NCBI GenBank assembly: GCA_964464815.1
Contig: CAYXHF010000004.1
Span: 1-64,000 of the forward strand
Reading direction: 5' to 3'
From: UBA11524 sp964464815
Lineage (GTDB): Bacteria > Bacillota > Clostridia > Christensenellales > Aristaeellaceae
Length of the DNA stretch: 64,000 nucleotides
The notes below the pieces were generated by a model. That model saw only the letters and a program-made list of their open reading frames with translations, did not search any database and was not told the DNA's origin. Position 1 is the stretch's first letter. Every line of letters begins with the position of its first letter. Positions 16,358 through 24,372 of the stretch are shown here, piece after piece. The position numbers were made by a program, and so were the translations under genes.

Positions 16358-17245
16358 TTATTTCTTTTCCGTGTAGTTCGGTTCCTGCCATACATACCAG
16401 TCCGTGCCATCGGTCAGCATGACCACCGCGCCGTCACCGGAGTAGTATACCGGCGTGTCCGGTACGTTCTTCTTCGCCCATTTGGCGAATTTGTCCTTGC
16501 AACGCTTGAACGTGCTGGGTACAAACATGACCTTGGCATTCGTCAGCTCGTTGAAGGAGTCCGGCACCGTCGCCAGGCCGTGATGCGGAATTTTCAGCAT
16601 GTCACAGGCAAGCTCCTCGCCATACGTCTGGGCGTACCACTTCATGGTCTTGTTATCAATATCGCCGGTGATGAACGCCTTCGCCGTGCCAAACTGAATC
16701 ATACACGTCGCACTACGGTCATTCTGTCCCCACGGTTCCGGACAGCGCAGTACCTTCAAATTCGCCGCGCCCAGCGTCACCTCGTCGCCAGCATCAATCT
16801 GCACATACGGAATTTCCGCCGCACGCACCGCCTTGACGGCCATTTGGTGATAGCCTGCCTTGTCCTTGTACGTTTCGGCATTGGGCGTCAGGAAGCTCCC
16901 GACCTCGTAGTTGCCGGAGCGCATCAGGTAGACAAAGCCGTGAATGTGGTCATTGTCGCTATGCGTGCTCCACAGATATTTGAGCTGCGTGATGCCACGG
17001 CTGTCCAGCATGCTGTACACGCGGTTGCGGTACTGGCCCGAGCCGCCGTCAATCATCATCGCCTCGCCGCCGCACTCCAGCAGCATTGCGTCGGAGCGAT
17101 CCGTGTCGATGCAGGTCAGGCGCATGGTTTCCTTTTCTGCCCATTCCTGCGGCACGTCCGCCTCGCTCTCCACCTGATATACCTCCGCTGAAGCGCCCAT
17201 GGGTAGCATCAGCAGACAAAACAGCATTGCCAACCATTTTTTCAT
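16358..17245 (-). CDS. Secreted metallo-beta-lactamase-fold hydrolase, ComEC-C-like
   Basis: 295 residues. Signal peptide MKKWLAMLFCLLMLPMGASA, then the MBL fold: LTCIDTDRSDAMLLE, the metal motif THSDNDH (94-100), FITGDID and KIPHHG. This arrangement matches the extracellular C-terminal domain of ComEC/Rec2 and related secreted hydrolases. The metal ligands are present, so it should be active, but the substrate (nucleic acid or phospho-compound) is unknown. ATG 17245 follows GAGGA. It is the last gene of the murA run, 22 bp after the amidase. Confidence 0.85.
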   Translation of the reverse strand: MKKWLAMLFCLLMLPMGASAEVYQVESEADVPQEWAEKETMRLTCIDTDRSDAMLLECGGEAMMIDGGSGQYRNRVYSMLDSRGITQLKYLWSTHSDNDHIHGFVYLMRSGNYEVGSFLTPNAETYKDKAGYHQMAVKAVRAAEIPYVQIDAGDEVTLGAANLKVLRCPEPWGQNDRSATCMIQFGTAKAFITGDIDNKTMKWYAQTYGEELACDMLKIPHHGLATVPDSFNELTNAKVMFVPSTFKRCKDKFAKWAKKNVPDTPVYYSGDGAVVMLTDGTDWYVWQEPNYTEKK

Positions 17246-17267
17246 GCGTCTGTCCTCATTTTCCCAT

Positions 17268-18593
17268 TTATTCGGCCGCTTCGACCCAGCCGCGATATAC
17301 CGCAATTTCATACACACCCTGCGCCATGCCCTCGGCCAGCCACTGCTGGTAGGTCGGGTTGATGAGCAGATATTCCTCCGCGGCATTGGACAGATACCCC
17401 ATTTCCACCAGGAAGCAGGTCATCTTCGCCCAGTTGTTGCCCACGTAGTTATCGTTGAGATACACCATGCCGGTCGCGTTGGTGTGCGTCATGCCGAGGG
17501 AATCCTTCATCGCGTCAATCAGCAATTGTCCCATTTGACGGTACGTCTCCGCATCAGCCACTGCCTTGGCGTAATCGCTGTTGAGCGGCCCATAGACCTG
17601 CAAGCCGCGCTTGCTGGTGTTGGAGGAGCTGTTGCAGTGCAGGCGGAGCATGATGTCCGCGCCACCGTTTTCTGCAATTTCACAGCGCTCGATGTTGGTG
17701 TGGTACGTCTCCTGATCCACGCGTGTCATCACTACATTCGCGCCCTGACGCAGCAGCTCATCCCGCAGCAGCATCGCCACCTCCAGGCAGACAATATGCT
17801 CGCGGCGGTTCGTCTTGTTGCCCTGCGCCATGCCGCCCTTGCCGCTGGTCGAACCAGCCAGACCCGGACCAATCGGCTCATTGACGAACTTGCTGACCTC
17901 CTGATGGCCCGCATCGATGCAGACCGTCACGCCACTCAGTCGGCCTTCCTGACGTTCGGGCGCTTCCGGCGCCAGATAGCCCTTGCGCACCTCGGCCTCC
18001 TTCTTCACACTGCCAGAGCCGTTCTGGATTTGCACCTTGAACAGCGTGCGCGCGAAGGTCAGGTCGCTGACGATTTCGCCCGCATAGTGGCCGTTTTCAT
18101 CCGGGTAAATCGGCTGCGTCACGGTCTGCTGCTTGCTGCGGTAGTACAGCAGCATGTAGTCCGTGTCTGCGGCGGTGAAGGAGTAGGTGAAGCCCGTTGG
18201 CGTCTCCGTCAGGACAAGATTCTGCACCTTGCCGTTCGACTTGCCAGTCGGCTTCTGGTAGTCGGCCGCCTGCGGAACAGTCACGGTTGCCTTGCCGATG
18301 CCATACGTCGTGCGCGCTGAAGTCAGGCTGACCGTTGCCTTGCCGCCTGCACCCGAATAGGCAAGTGCCACATCGCCCTCAAAGCGGCCCTCCTCGTTGT
18401 AGAGGATCATCCAGCCCTTTTCCGCCGGGGTGGAATATTCCAGAATCACGAACGGATCGTTTTCACCCGCATCAAATGCGTAATGCAGCACGTATTCCTC
18501 TGCCGTCAGCGTGATGGCCATGCCCGCCGCAAGCGCAGGTGTCATCAGCGTCAGCAGCACCAATGCCAGCAGCAGCGCCACGAATCTCCTCAT
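17268..18593 (-). CDS. N-acetylmuramoyl-L-alanine amidase with duplicated N-terminal beta domain
   Basis: 441 residues. Signal peptide (1-23), then two weakly similar beta-rich stretches at about 30-95 and 125-190, each with an aromatic strand followed by an EEGRFEGD / ENGHYAGE turn, then an Amidase_3 domain from about 222. Zinc ligands are H230 (DAGH), E265 and H319, with the catalytic Glu at E397 (VEMGYLSN). It would cut the amide bond between MurNAc and the stem peptide outside the cell. The N-terminal repeats may bind cell wall but match no family I recognise. It is downstream of murA and the J-domain gene. Confidence 0.88.
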   Translation of the reverse strand: MRRFVALLLALVLLTLMTPALAAGMAITLTAEEYVLHYAFDAGENDPFVILEYSTPAEKGWMILYNEEGRFEGDVALAYSGAGGKATVSLTSARTTYGIGKATVTVPQAADYQKPTGKSNGKVQNLVLTETPTGFTYSFTAADTDYMLLYYRSKQQTVTQPIYPDENGHYAGEIVSDLTFARTLFKVQIQNGSGSVKKEAEVRKGYLAPEAPERQEGRLSGVTVCIDAGHQEVSKFVNEPIGPGLAGSTSGKGGMAQGNKTNRREHIVCLEVAMLLRDELLRQGANVVMTRVDQETYHTNIERCEIAENGGADIMLRLHCNSSSNTSKRGLQVYGPLNSDYAKAVADAETYRQMGQLLIDAMKDSLGMTHTNATGMVYLNDNYVGNNWAKMTCFLVEMGYLSNAAEEYLLINPTYQQWLAEGMAQGVYEIAVYRGWVEAAE

Positions 18594-18635
18594 TTTTCCA
18601 GCTCCTTCTGTAAAAAAACGCGGTTTTGCCCGCGC

Positions 18636-19166
18636 TTATCGTTTCTTGTGCTTTTTTATCAGGGTATGCATACGACCCCAAAGCGTTTTGGACTTTTTGA
18701 GTGCCACGGCCGCATCCAGCGCGCCCTGGCGATACAGGTTGTTGTTCGGCTCTCTGCGAATGGCCTCGCGGTAGGATTGATGCGCCGATTCAAATTGCTC
18801 CAGCGCCATGAGTACCTTGCCCTGCATGGCATACCACTCGCTGTTACGGCTGGATGCACGCAGCAATTGCCGCAGCGCCGCCTCCGGATTTTCCTGACGC
18901 AGCATTTTGGCCGCCAGTGTCAGGGCATCCTGCTGATCCAGCTCCTTGTGGAAGGCCGCTGATGCGCTGGTGCGGTTGACGGCCAGCTTCATCGCTTCCT
19001 CATAGGCCAGGTTGAGGCGAATCATCTTCTCCTGTGCTGCCTTGCGCTCCTCAGGGTCAAGGAACTTGTCGGGGTGGCACGTCTTGACCAGCCGCCGGTA
19101 GGCTATGCGAACCTGCTCCGCATCTGCTGATGCGTCCAATCCCAGCACGGAAAACGGATTGCGCAT
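18636..19166 (-). CDS. J-domain protein with TPR-like tail
   Basis: 176 residues. The first ~65 are a J domain with the essential HPD at 31-33 (CHPDKFLDPEERKAA), which stimulates Hsp70 ATPase. The rest resembles one or two TPR helices (SEWYAMQGKVLMALEQFESAHQSYREAIRREP). It lacks the Gly/Phe and zinc regions of DnaJ, so it is a type III co-chaperone, probably cytoplasmic. Its place between murA and a secreted amidase suggests an envelope-linked role, which is inference. Confidence 0.85.
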   Translation of the reverse strand: MRNPFSVLGLDASADAEQVRIAYRRLVKTCHPDKFLDPEERKAAQEKMIRLNLAYEEAMKLAVNRTSASAAFHKELDQQDALTLAAKMLRQENPEAALRQLLRASSRNSEWYAMQGKVLMALEQFESAHQSYREAIRREPNNNLYRQGALDAAVALKKSKTLWGRMHTLIKKHKKR

Positions 19167-19197
19167 CGCCTACACCTCCTTATTATTGCCTCCGCAT

Positions 19198-20475
19198 TCA
19201 GCCCTCAAATCGCTCCCGGCAAATCTCTGCGCCGAGCGCACGTAGCTTGTCTTCCAGATGCTCATAGCCACGGTCGATGTATTCCGGCTCATAAATCTCC
19301 GTCACACCGCGCGCCATGAGGCCGGCAATGACCAGCGCCGCGCCTGCGCGAAGGTCGGTGGCCGTGACCGGTGCGCCATACAGCTCCGGCACACCCTCAA
19401 TGACGGCCATCTTGTTGTCCAGCAGCTGCACACGCGCGCCCATGTGGCTGATTTCGTGCAGATGCTTCAGTCGCGATTCAAAAATCGTTTCGCGGATGAT
19501 GGATTGTCCCATCGCCGTGGTCAGCAGCGTGCTCATCGGCTGCTGCAGGTCCGTGGGGAAGCCCGGATAGACCTGCGTCTTGATGTTGACACCGCGATAG
19601 CCGCACAGCGTGCCGCGCACGCGCAGGGTGTCGTCCGACTCCGTCACGCGCGCACCCATTTCCAGCAGCTTTGCCGTCAGGGATTCCATATGCGTGGGGA
19701 TACAGCCACTGATTTCCACATCGCCATGCGTGGCGGCGGCGGCAATCATCAGCGTGCCCGTCTCAATCTGATCGGGAATCACGGCGTAGTTCGCGCCATG
19801 CAGATGCTCCCGGCCGAAGATACGAATCACATCCGTACCCGCACCCTTCACCCTTGCACCCATCGAGTTCAGGAAGTTCGCCAGGTCCACAATATGCGGC
19901 TCCTTGGCGGCGTTGTAGATGGTGGTCGTGCCGTGCGCCTTCGCTGCGGCCAGCATGACGTTAATCGTCGCGCCAACCGACACGCAGTCAAAGAACACCT
20001 CCGTGCCGTTCAGGCGGTCAGCCTTGGTCATGATGCGGCCGCCCAGCAAATCCACCTTGGCGCCCATCAGCTCAAAGCCCTTGATATGCTGATCAATGGG
20101 GCGCGAACCGATTTCGCAGCCACCGGGCTGATACACCTCCGCCCGGCCACAACGACCCAGCAGCGCACCCAGCAGATAGTAGCTGGCGCGCAGGCGCTGC
20201 GAATCACGGTAGGAGACCTGCCATCCATCCACCGGACGCGGATCAACCGTCATAAAGCAGTTCGGCTCGTAGTCCACCTTCGCACCCAGCGACCGGAGGA
20301 TATCAACCAGCGCATGCACATCGGATATGTCAGGCAAATTCTCAATCGTACAGGGTTCATCGCACAAAAGGGTAGCAGGAATCACAGCAGCCGCTGTATT
20401 CTTGCCGCCACTGATATGCACCCTTCCCTGAAGGGCGTTACCGCCTGTAATGAGCATTCGTTCTTTCGTTGGCAT
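19198..20475 (-). CDS. murA: UDP-N-acetylglucosamine 1-carboxyvinyltransferase
   Basis: 425 residues, normal for MurA. It transfers enolpyruvate from PEP to UDP-GlcNAc, the first committed step of peptidoglycan synthesis in the cytoplasm. K25 (SGGKN) and the catalytic C120 (GGCEIGSRP, the E. coli C115 equivalent) are present, so fosfomycin sensitivity is expected from that residue. Start choice is unusual: AGGAGG lies 24 bases before ATG 20475, with a CCGGC/GCCGG hairpin between them that could bring them close. TTG 20487 is the alternative start. Confidence 0.93.
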   Translation of the reverse strand: MPTKERMLITGGNALQGRVHISGGKNTAAAVIPATLLCDEPCTIENLPDISDVHALVDILRSLGAKVDYEPNCFMTVDPRPVDGWQVSYRDSQRLRASYYLLGALLGRCGRAEVYQPGGCEIGSRPIDQHIKGFELMGAKVDLLGGRIMTKADRLNGTEVFFDCVSVGATINVMLAAAKAHGTTTIYNAAKEPHIVDLANFLNSMGARVKGAGTDVIRIFGREHLHGANYAVIPDQIETGTLMIAAAATHGDVEISGCIPTHMESLTAKLLEMGARVTESDDTLRVRGTLCGYRGVNIKTQVYPGFPTDLQQPMSTLLTTAMGQSIIRETIFESRLKHLHEISHMGARVQLLDNKMAVIEGVPELYGAPVTATDLRAGAALVIAGLMARGVTEIYEPEYIDRGYEHLEDKLRALGAEICRERFEG

Positions 20476-20512
20476 GGTATCCGGCAAAACGCCGGTTCAC
20501 CTCCTGATGCAT
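20476..20512 (-). promoter_or_regulatory. Hairpin between Shine-Dalgarno and murA start
   Basis: On the minus strand the order is AGGAGG, TGAA, CCGGC-GTTTT-GCCGG, ATACC, ATG. Folding the 15-base hairpin shortens the gap from 24 to 9 bases, close to optimal. Confidence 0.45.
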
Positions 20513-20651
20513 TCATTCGACGCAAGGTGTTTGTCCCTTCCGTCTGGATGGCCATCTATGGTTCATGTCGTACAACAATTGTTTCATTTCCCATTCATCC
20601 ACCCACACAGCGCACACAAAGCCGCATCCGCATGGTCTGGGTAGACAGTTT

Positions 20652-20680
20652 ATTATACCATAGGAAGCACATTTGTGCAA
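20652..20680 (-). promoter_or_regulatory. Probable murA promoter
   Basis: On the minus strand TTGCAC, 17 bp, TATAAT, about 175 bp upstream of the murA start, implying a long leader. The -35 overlaps the palindrome GCACAAATGTGC. The stretch 20681-20880 is AT-rich and I see nothing else in it. Confidence 0.55.
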
Positions 20681-20880
20681 CCTTTCCACCGGGATTTGCC
20701 CTTTTCCGCAGCCAAAAAGCCACTTTTTCGAGACATTTTCGTCTTTTTTGTCCAATTCTCTTGCTTTTTGCAGGAATTTTTGCTTTTCTTTTCCAGAAAA
20801 TCCGAAAGAATCAGCGTTTCGTATATGGAACAGCACAGCTGGATTTTACGCCATTTTCTTATATACACGCAAGTCAAAAT

Positions 20881-20916
20881 TACGGGCAGCTGCCGCATTT
20901 GCCGCAACTGCCCGTA
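20881..20916 (-). terminator. Terminator of the glycan-uptake locus
   Basis: ACGGGCAG...CTGCCCGT pairing with inner GC-rich matches, placed just after the GH30 stop codon. The T tract on the minus strand is short (TAATTTTG). Confidence 0.65.
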
Positions 20917-20921
20917 CTCCG

Positions 20922-22379
20922 TTATTCACTAAACACAATCGTTGTGACCGACATCGGTGTCAGCACAAACGCCGTGTTCGCCACACGCTCGCTCGTCTGC
21001 ACCAAATCGCGCCCAGCCGACGTTTCGTAGGAGACAATGCGCTCGTAGCATCCATCATGCCCGCTGAGCTTGACATTTTTCTCCTCGTTGCTGTCGTTGA
21101 CCAGTACCACAACCAGCTTCTTCTTGCCGTACTCCTCGCCGTGGAAGGCCACACCAGAGAATTCCTCCGCACCCGTCAGTTCCACACGCTTGAAGCCCGG
21201 ACGGATGTAGCGCGTGTAGTTGCCGTAGGCCCACAGACGCTTGAGCGGCACAATGTTGATTTCTCCCGAACCATTTTCCGTGGCATGAATCAACCCGTCA
21301 TGATACCCGCCGGGAGATACCTCCACCCACGTGGCCCAGGAAACCGCATTGAGTACCGTCAAGTCTTCCGCCACCGTCTTGGCCAGCACAATGGCAGAAT
21401 CCATGCCCACATCCGTGCCGTGTACCATCTCGCACCATTCGCTCATGCGAATCTTGACGTCCGGATAGTGTACGTCCATCCAGTTGCGGAAGCTGATTTT
21501 ACTCTGCGTGTTCGACCAGTAGGAGTGGCAGTCAATCGCCTTGAAATGCTCCTTCAGCGTCTGGTTGTTCAGGAGGGCGCTGACGTACTCCGGCGTCTTG
21601 CCGCCCCATTCGCCGCTTTCCGGGCCGGAAAGCTCCACACCCGCAAGCTTCGGACGCTTTTCCAGCTCCTTCAGGAAAGCCACATAGACCGCCGCAATCT
21701 GCTCCGGCTCATAGTGGCAGCCCTCCTGACCGCCGGTCCAGTCCCACTGCGGCTCGTTGATGGGGGAAATGAAGCGAACCGGAATGCCCATGTCCACAAA
21801 ATGCTCCGCCACATCACAGGCGTAAATCGCCCATGCGCCGTAGTTCGCCGGATCAATGTTCGTGCGCTCGCCACCGGCGGTCATGTGCGCCATGCCGTTC
21901 TTGGTCAGGCGCTCAATGGGGCTGTTGAAGAACAGCACCACTTCCTCCGCGCCCAGACGAACCGTCTCCTGCATGAACCAGACAGCGCCTTCGTCCTTGG
22001 ACCAGTCGTAGACACCTGCTTCTGTCTCAAAGGACTGCGCGCGACGGTTGACATCGCTGTAATCGCCCTTGCCGCTGTCGGCAGAGCCTGCACCGATGTT
22101 GTAGCGGTAGTTCGTCAGTCCGATGCCCCAGTTGCGATCGTAGAGGAGCGTTGCCAGCTGCTCACGTGCCGTGCGACCCGTGTTCAGGTAGGGCGTGTCC
22201 CACAGACCCGCATACTGCGTCCACCATGCGCCACTGCCACCAAAGGATTCCATCGTCTGGTATTCCTGCGTCTCGTTAATCTTCACCTGTGTCACCTCCG
22301 CATTCGCCTCCGGAATGCCCACCACGGGCAGCAGAAGCGTTCCTGTCAGGATGGTTGCCAGTAGTTTTTTGATTCTCAT
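20922..22379 (-). CDS. Glycoside hydrolase family 30, secreted
   Basis: 485 residues with a signal peptide ending ANA (25-27). The GH30 barrel is recognisable: YQTMESFGGSGAWW near 40-53, YRYNIGAGSA, acid/base E209 in INEPQWDW and nucleophile E314 in MSEWCEM. A C-terminal beta domain (from about 400) completes the GH30 layout. The GGSGAWW start resembles endo-beta-1,6-galactanases of subfamily GH30_5, so arabinogalactan or galactan is a reasonable but unproven substrate. ATG 22379 follows GGAGG. It is the only glycosidase in the locus and has no lipid or wall anchor, so it should be released. Confidence 0.85.
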   Translation of the reverse strand: MRIKKLLATILTGTLLLPVVGIPEANAEVTQVKINETQEYQTMESFGGSGAWWTQYAGLWDTPYLNTGRTAREQLATLLYDRNWGIGLTNYRYNIGAGSADSGKGDYSDVNRRAQSFETEAGVYDWSKDEGAVWFMQETVRLGAEEVVLFFNSPIERLTKNGMAHMTAGGERTNIDPANYGAWAIYACDVAEHFVDMGIPVRFISPINEPQWDWTGGQEGCHYEPEQIAAVYVAFLKELEKRPKLAGVELSGPESGEWGGKTPEYVSALLNNQTLKEHFKAIDCHSYWSNTQSKISFRNWMDVHYPDVKIRMSEWCEMVHGTDVGMDSAIVLAKTVAEDLTVLNAVSWATWVEVSPGGYHDGLIHATENGSGEINIVPLKRLWAYGNYTRYIRPGFKRVELTGAEEFSGVAFHGEEYGKKKLVVVLVNDSNEEKNVKLSGHDGCYERIVSYETSAGRDLVQTSERVANTAFVLTPMSVTTIVFSE

Positions 22380-22466
22380 GCTCTTTTCCTCCATGGAAAT
22401 GGGGGACGCAGCAGGAAGCAGCCATTGCCACCCCTGCTGCGCAGGATACACCGTCAGAGATACCAG

Positions 22467-23480
22467 TTAGCCAACCAGGCCGGAGTTTTCCAGATTCTCC
22501 ACCAGCCAGCGCTGTGCAAACAGGTACAGCACCAGCAGCGGCGCCAGGAAAATCAGCGCGCCCGCCTGCTTGAGGGCGTCGAAGGTCATGTCCGTGGTCA
22601 TCGGGACGTTGTACCATACGCGCACGCGCTCCAGCAGGGTAATCTTGTTCGCATCAATGAAGGTCGTCGCCAGCTTGTTGGCCATGTACGGGCCGTTCGG
22701 GTCGAAATAACGGGTGAAGTAGGTGTCACCGTAGTTCCACACGAACGCCAGAATCGCCACGGTCACGATGGCCGGGATGGCATTGGGAATCATGATGCGG
22801 AAGTAGGTGCGGTAGAAGCCGCAGCCGTCAATCAGCGCCGCCTCCTCCAGCTCCTTGGGGATGTTCTTGAAGAACTGGCTGAAAATCAGGATGAACAGGG
22901 ACTGATTGACGCCAAAGCCCAGAAGCGCCATCAGATACAGCGTTGCGGGCTGACCAATCAGGTTCACCTCCTGACCGAAGATGCGCATGATGCCCATGGC
23001 ATCAAAGTGGTTGAAGTAGATGTACTGTGCCAGCAGCAGGGACTGACGCGGCACGAGGAAGGACAAGACCACCAGCACGAACATCAGCGGGCCAAGGAAC
23101 TTGTACTTCACGCGCGCCATCGTGTAGCCCGTCATGGCGGCAATGAAGACCTCAATGACCATCAGCAGGAAGGCCGTGCCGACGGACTTGACCATCGTCA
23201 TAATGCCTTCCGGCATGGTCATGCGGGCCGCCGCCTGGAAGGAGATGGTGGAGAACTCCTCCGGAATCCAGATGACGTTCGGATTGCCCAAATCCTCAAT
23301 ATTGGACAGCACCGACGGCACCAGACGCAGGAAGGGATACAGAATCACAAAGCACAAGCCCGCAATCAACAGGAACGTGACCAGATTCATGAAGAACTCG
23401 CCCGTCTTTTTCTTCGCCAGATAGATATTCTGCTCCGGCGAAAGCTGCACCTTGCGCTTTTTCCGCTTGTTATTTTGCAT
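22467..23480 (-). CDS. Carbohydrate ABC permease, MalG-like (second pair)
   Basis: 337 residues with six predicted helices and the EAA coupling motif (EELEEAALIDGCGFYRTYFRIMIPNAIPA). The long basic N-terminus (NNKRKKRKVQ) is cytoplasmic. It overlaps its partner upstream by about 11 bp. GTG 23483 is a possible start three bases earlier. CUT1-type permeases import oligosaccharides using a shared ATPase (MsmX/UgpC-like) encoded elsewhere; none is in this window. Confidence 0.88.
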   Translation of the reverse strand: MQNNKRKKRKVQLSPEQNIYLAKKKTGEFFMNLVTFLLIAGLCFVILYPFLRLVPSVLSNIEDLGNPNVIWIPEEFSTISFQAAARMTMPEGIMTMVKSVGTAFLLMVIEVFIAAMTGYTMARVKYKFLGPLMFVLVVLSFLVPRQSLLLAQYIYFNHFDAMGIMRIFGQEVNLIGQPATLYLMALLGFGVNQSLFILIFSQFFKNIPKELEEAALIDGCGFYRTYFRIMIPNAIPAIVTVAILAFVWNYGDTYFTRYFDPNGPYMANKLATTFIDANKITLLERVRVWYNVPMTTDMTFDALKQAGALIFLAPLLVLYLFAQRWLVENLENSGLVG

Positions 23481-24372
23481 CACCCTTCACCACCTTTCGC
23501 ATCACCAGCAGCGCGATGCCCAGCATCAGCGTTACGTTAAAGATGTAAATGACCGACAGCGCCGAACCAACACCAATCTCGTTCTTCGTGAATGCCAGCG
23601 CGTATGCCTCCTCGGCAATTCGGCTGGTCAGGAAGAGATCGACGATGGTGTAGATGACGACGAACATCACAATGTGCAGGATGGAGGGAATCGTCACCTT
23701 CCAGAAGGTTTCATACGCCGTTGCGCCCTCAATCTTCGCCACCTCATACATGCTCGGGCTGATGGATTGCAGCGCGGCCAGGAACACCAGCGTCTGGACG
23801 CCGGAACGGGAAATGACCGAGAAGATATTTTCCACAAAGCTGATGATGGAGGTCAGATACGTCGTGGGAATCGACGTATAGCGCGTCAGCGCCATGGCCA
23901 CCATGCTCTGCTGGAACAGACCGCCGCCGGCCTGCACCCAGTCGCTGCCGGTGGAAACGGTCAGCATGTCCGTGACCACATCCAGACCCAGAATGATGGG
24001 CAGGAAGAAAATCATACGGACAACCGCGCGACCCTTGAACTTGCGGTTCGCCAGCAGCGCCAGGAACAGCGACAGCAGCGTAATCAGCGGCAGATTGATC
24101 AGCACGTTTGCATTTTCGTCCGTCAGCACACGCATGATGGGCTGATTGTCCGTGGACAGGACGGAGGCAAACAGGTCGATGTAGTTCTGGCCACCAATGA
24201 ATTCAAACGCCATGCGGCCGCCATCCGGAACGGTGATTTCCTGAAAGGAGTAGAACACCGTCATGCCCAGCGGGTAGGCAAAGAAAATGATGAAACCCAG
24301 CAGAAACGGAATCAGGAACGTGAAGCCCAGCAGCTTTCGCTGTGTCGTATACGAAATGCCCTTTTTGCTCAT
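23470..24372 (-). CDS. Carbohydrate ABC permease, MalF-like (second pair)
   Basis: 300 residues; N-terminus TTQRKLLGFTFLIPFLLGFIIFFAYPL and six helices as in MalF/LplB-type permeases. The coupling loop (MYEVAKIEGATAYETFWKVTIPSI) is intact. It starts inside the last codons of the DUF5696-like gene, indicating tight translational coupling in one operon. Confidence 0.88.
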   Translation of the reverse strand: MSKKGISYTTQRKLLGFTFLIPFLLGFIIFFAYPLGMTVFYSFQEITVPDGGRMAFEFIGGQNYIDLFASVLSTDNQPIMRVLTDENANVLINLPLITLLSLFLALLANRKFKGRAVVRMIFFLPIILGLDVVTDMLTVSTGSDWVQAGGGLFQQSMVAMALTRYTSIPTTYLTSIISFVENIFSVISRSGVQTLVFLAALQSISPSMYEVAKIEGATAYETFWKVTIPSILHIVMFVVIYTIVDLFLTSRIAEEAYALAFTKNEIGVGSALSVIYIFNVTLMLGIALLVMRKVVKGDAK

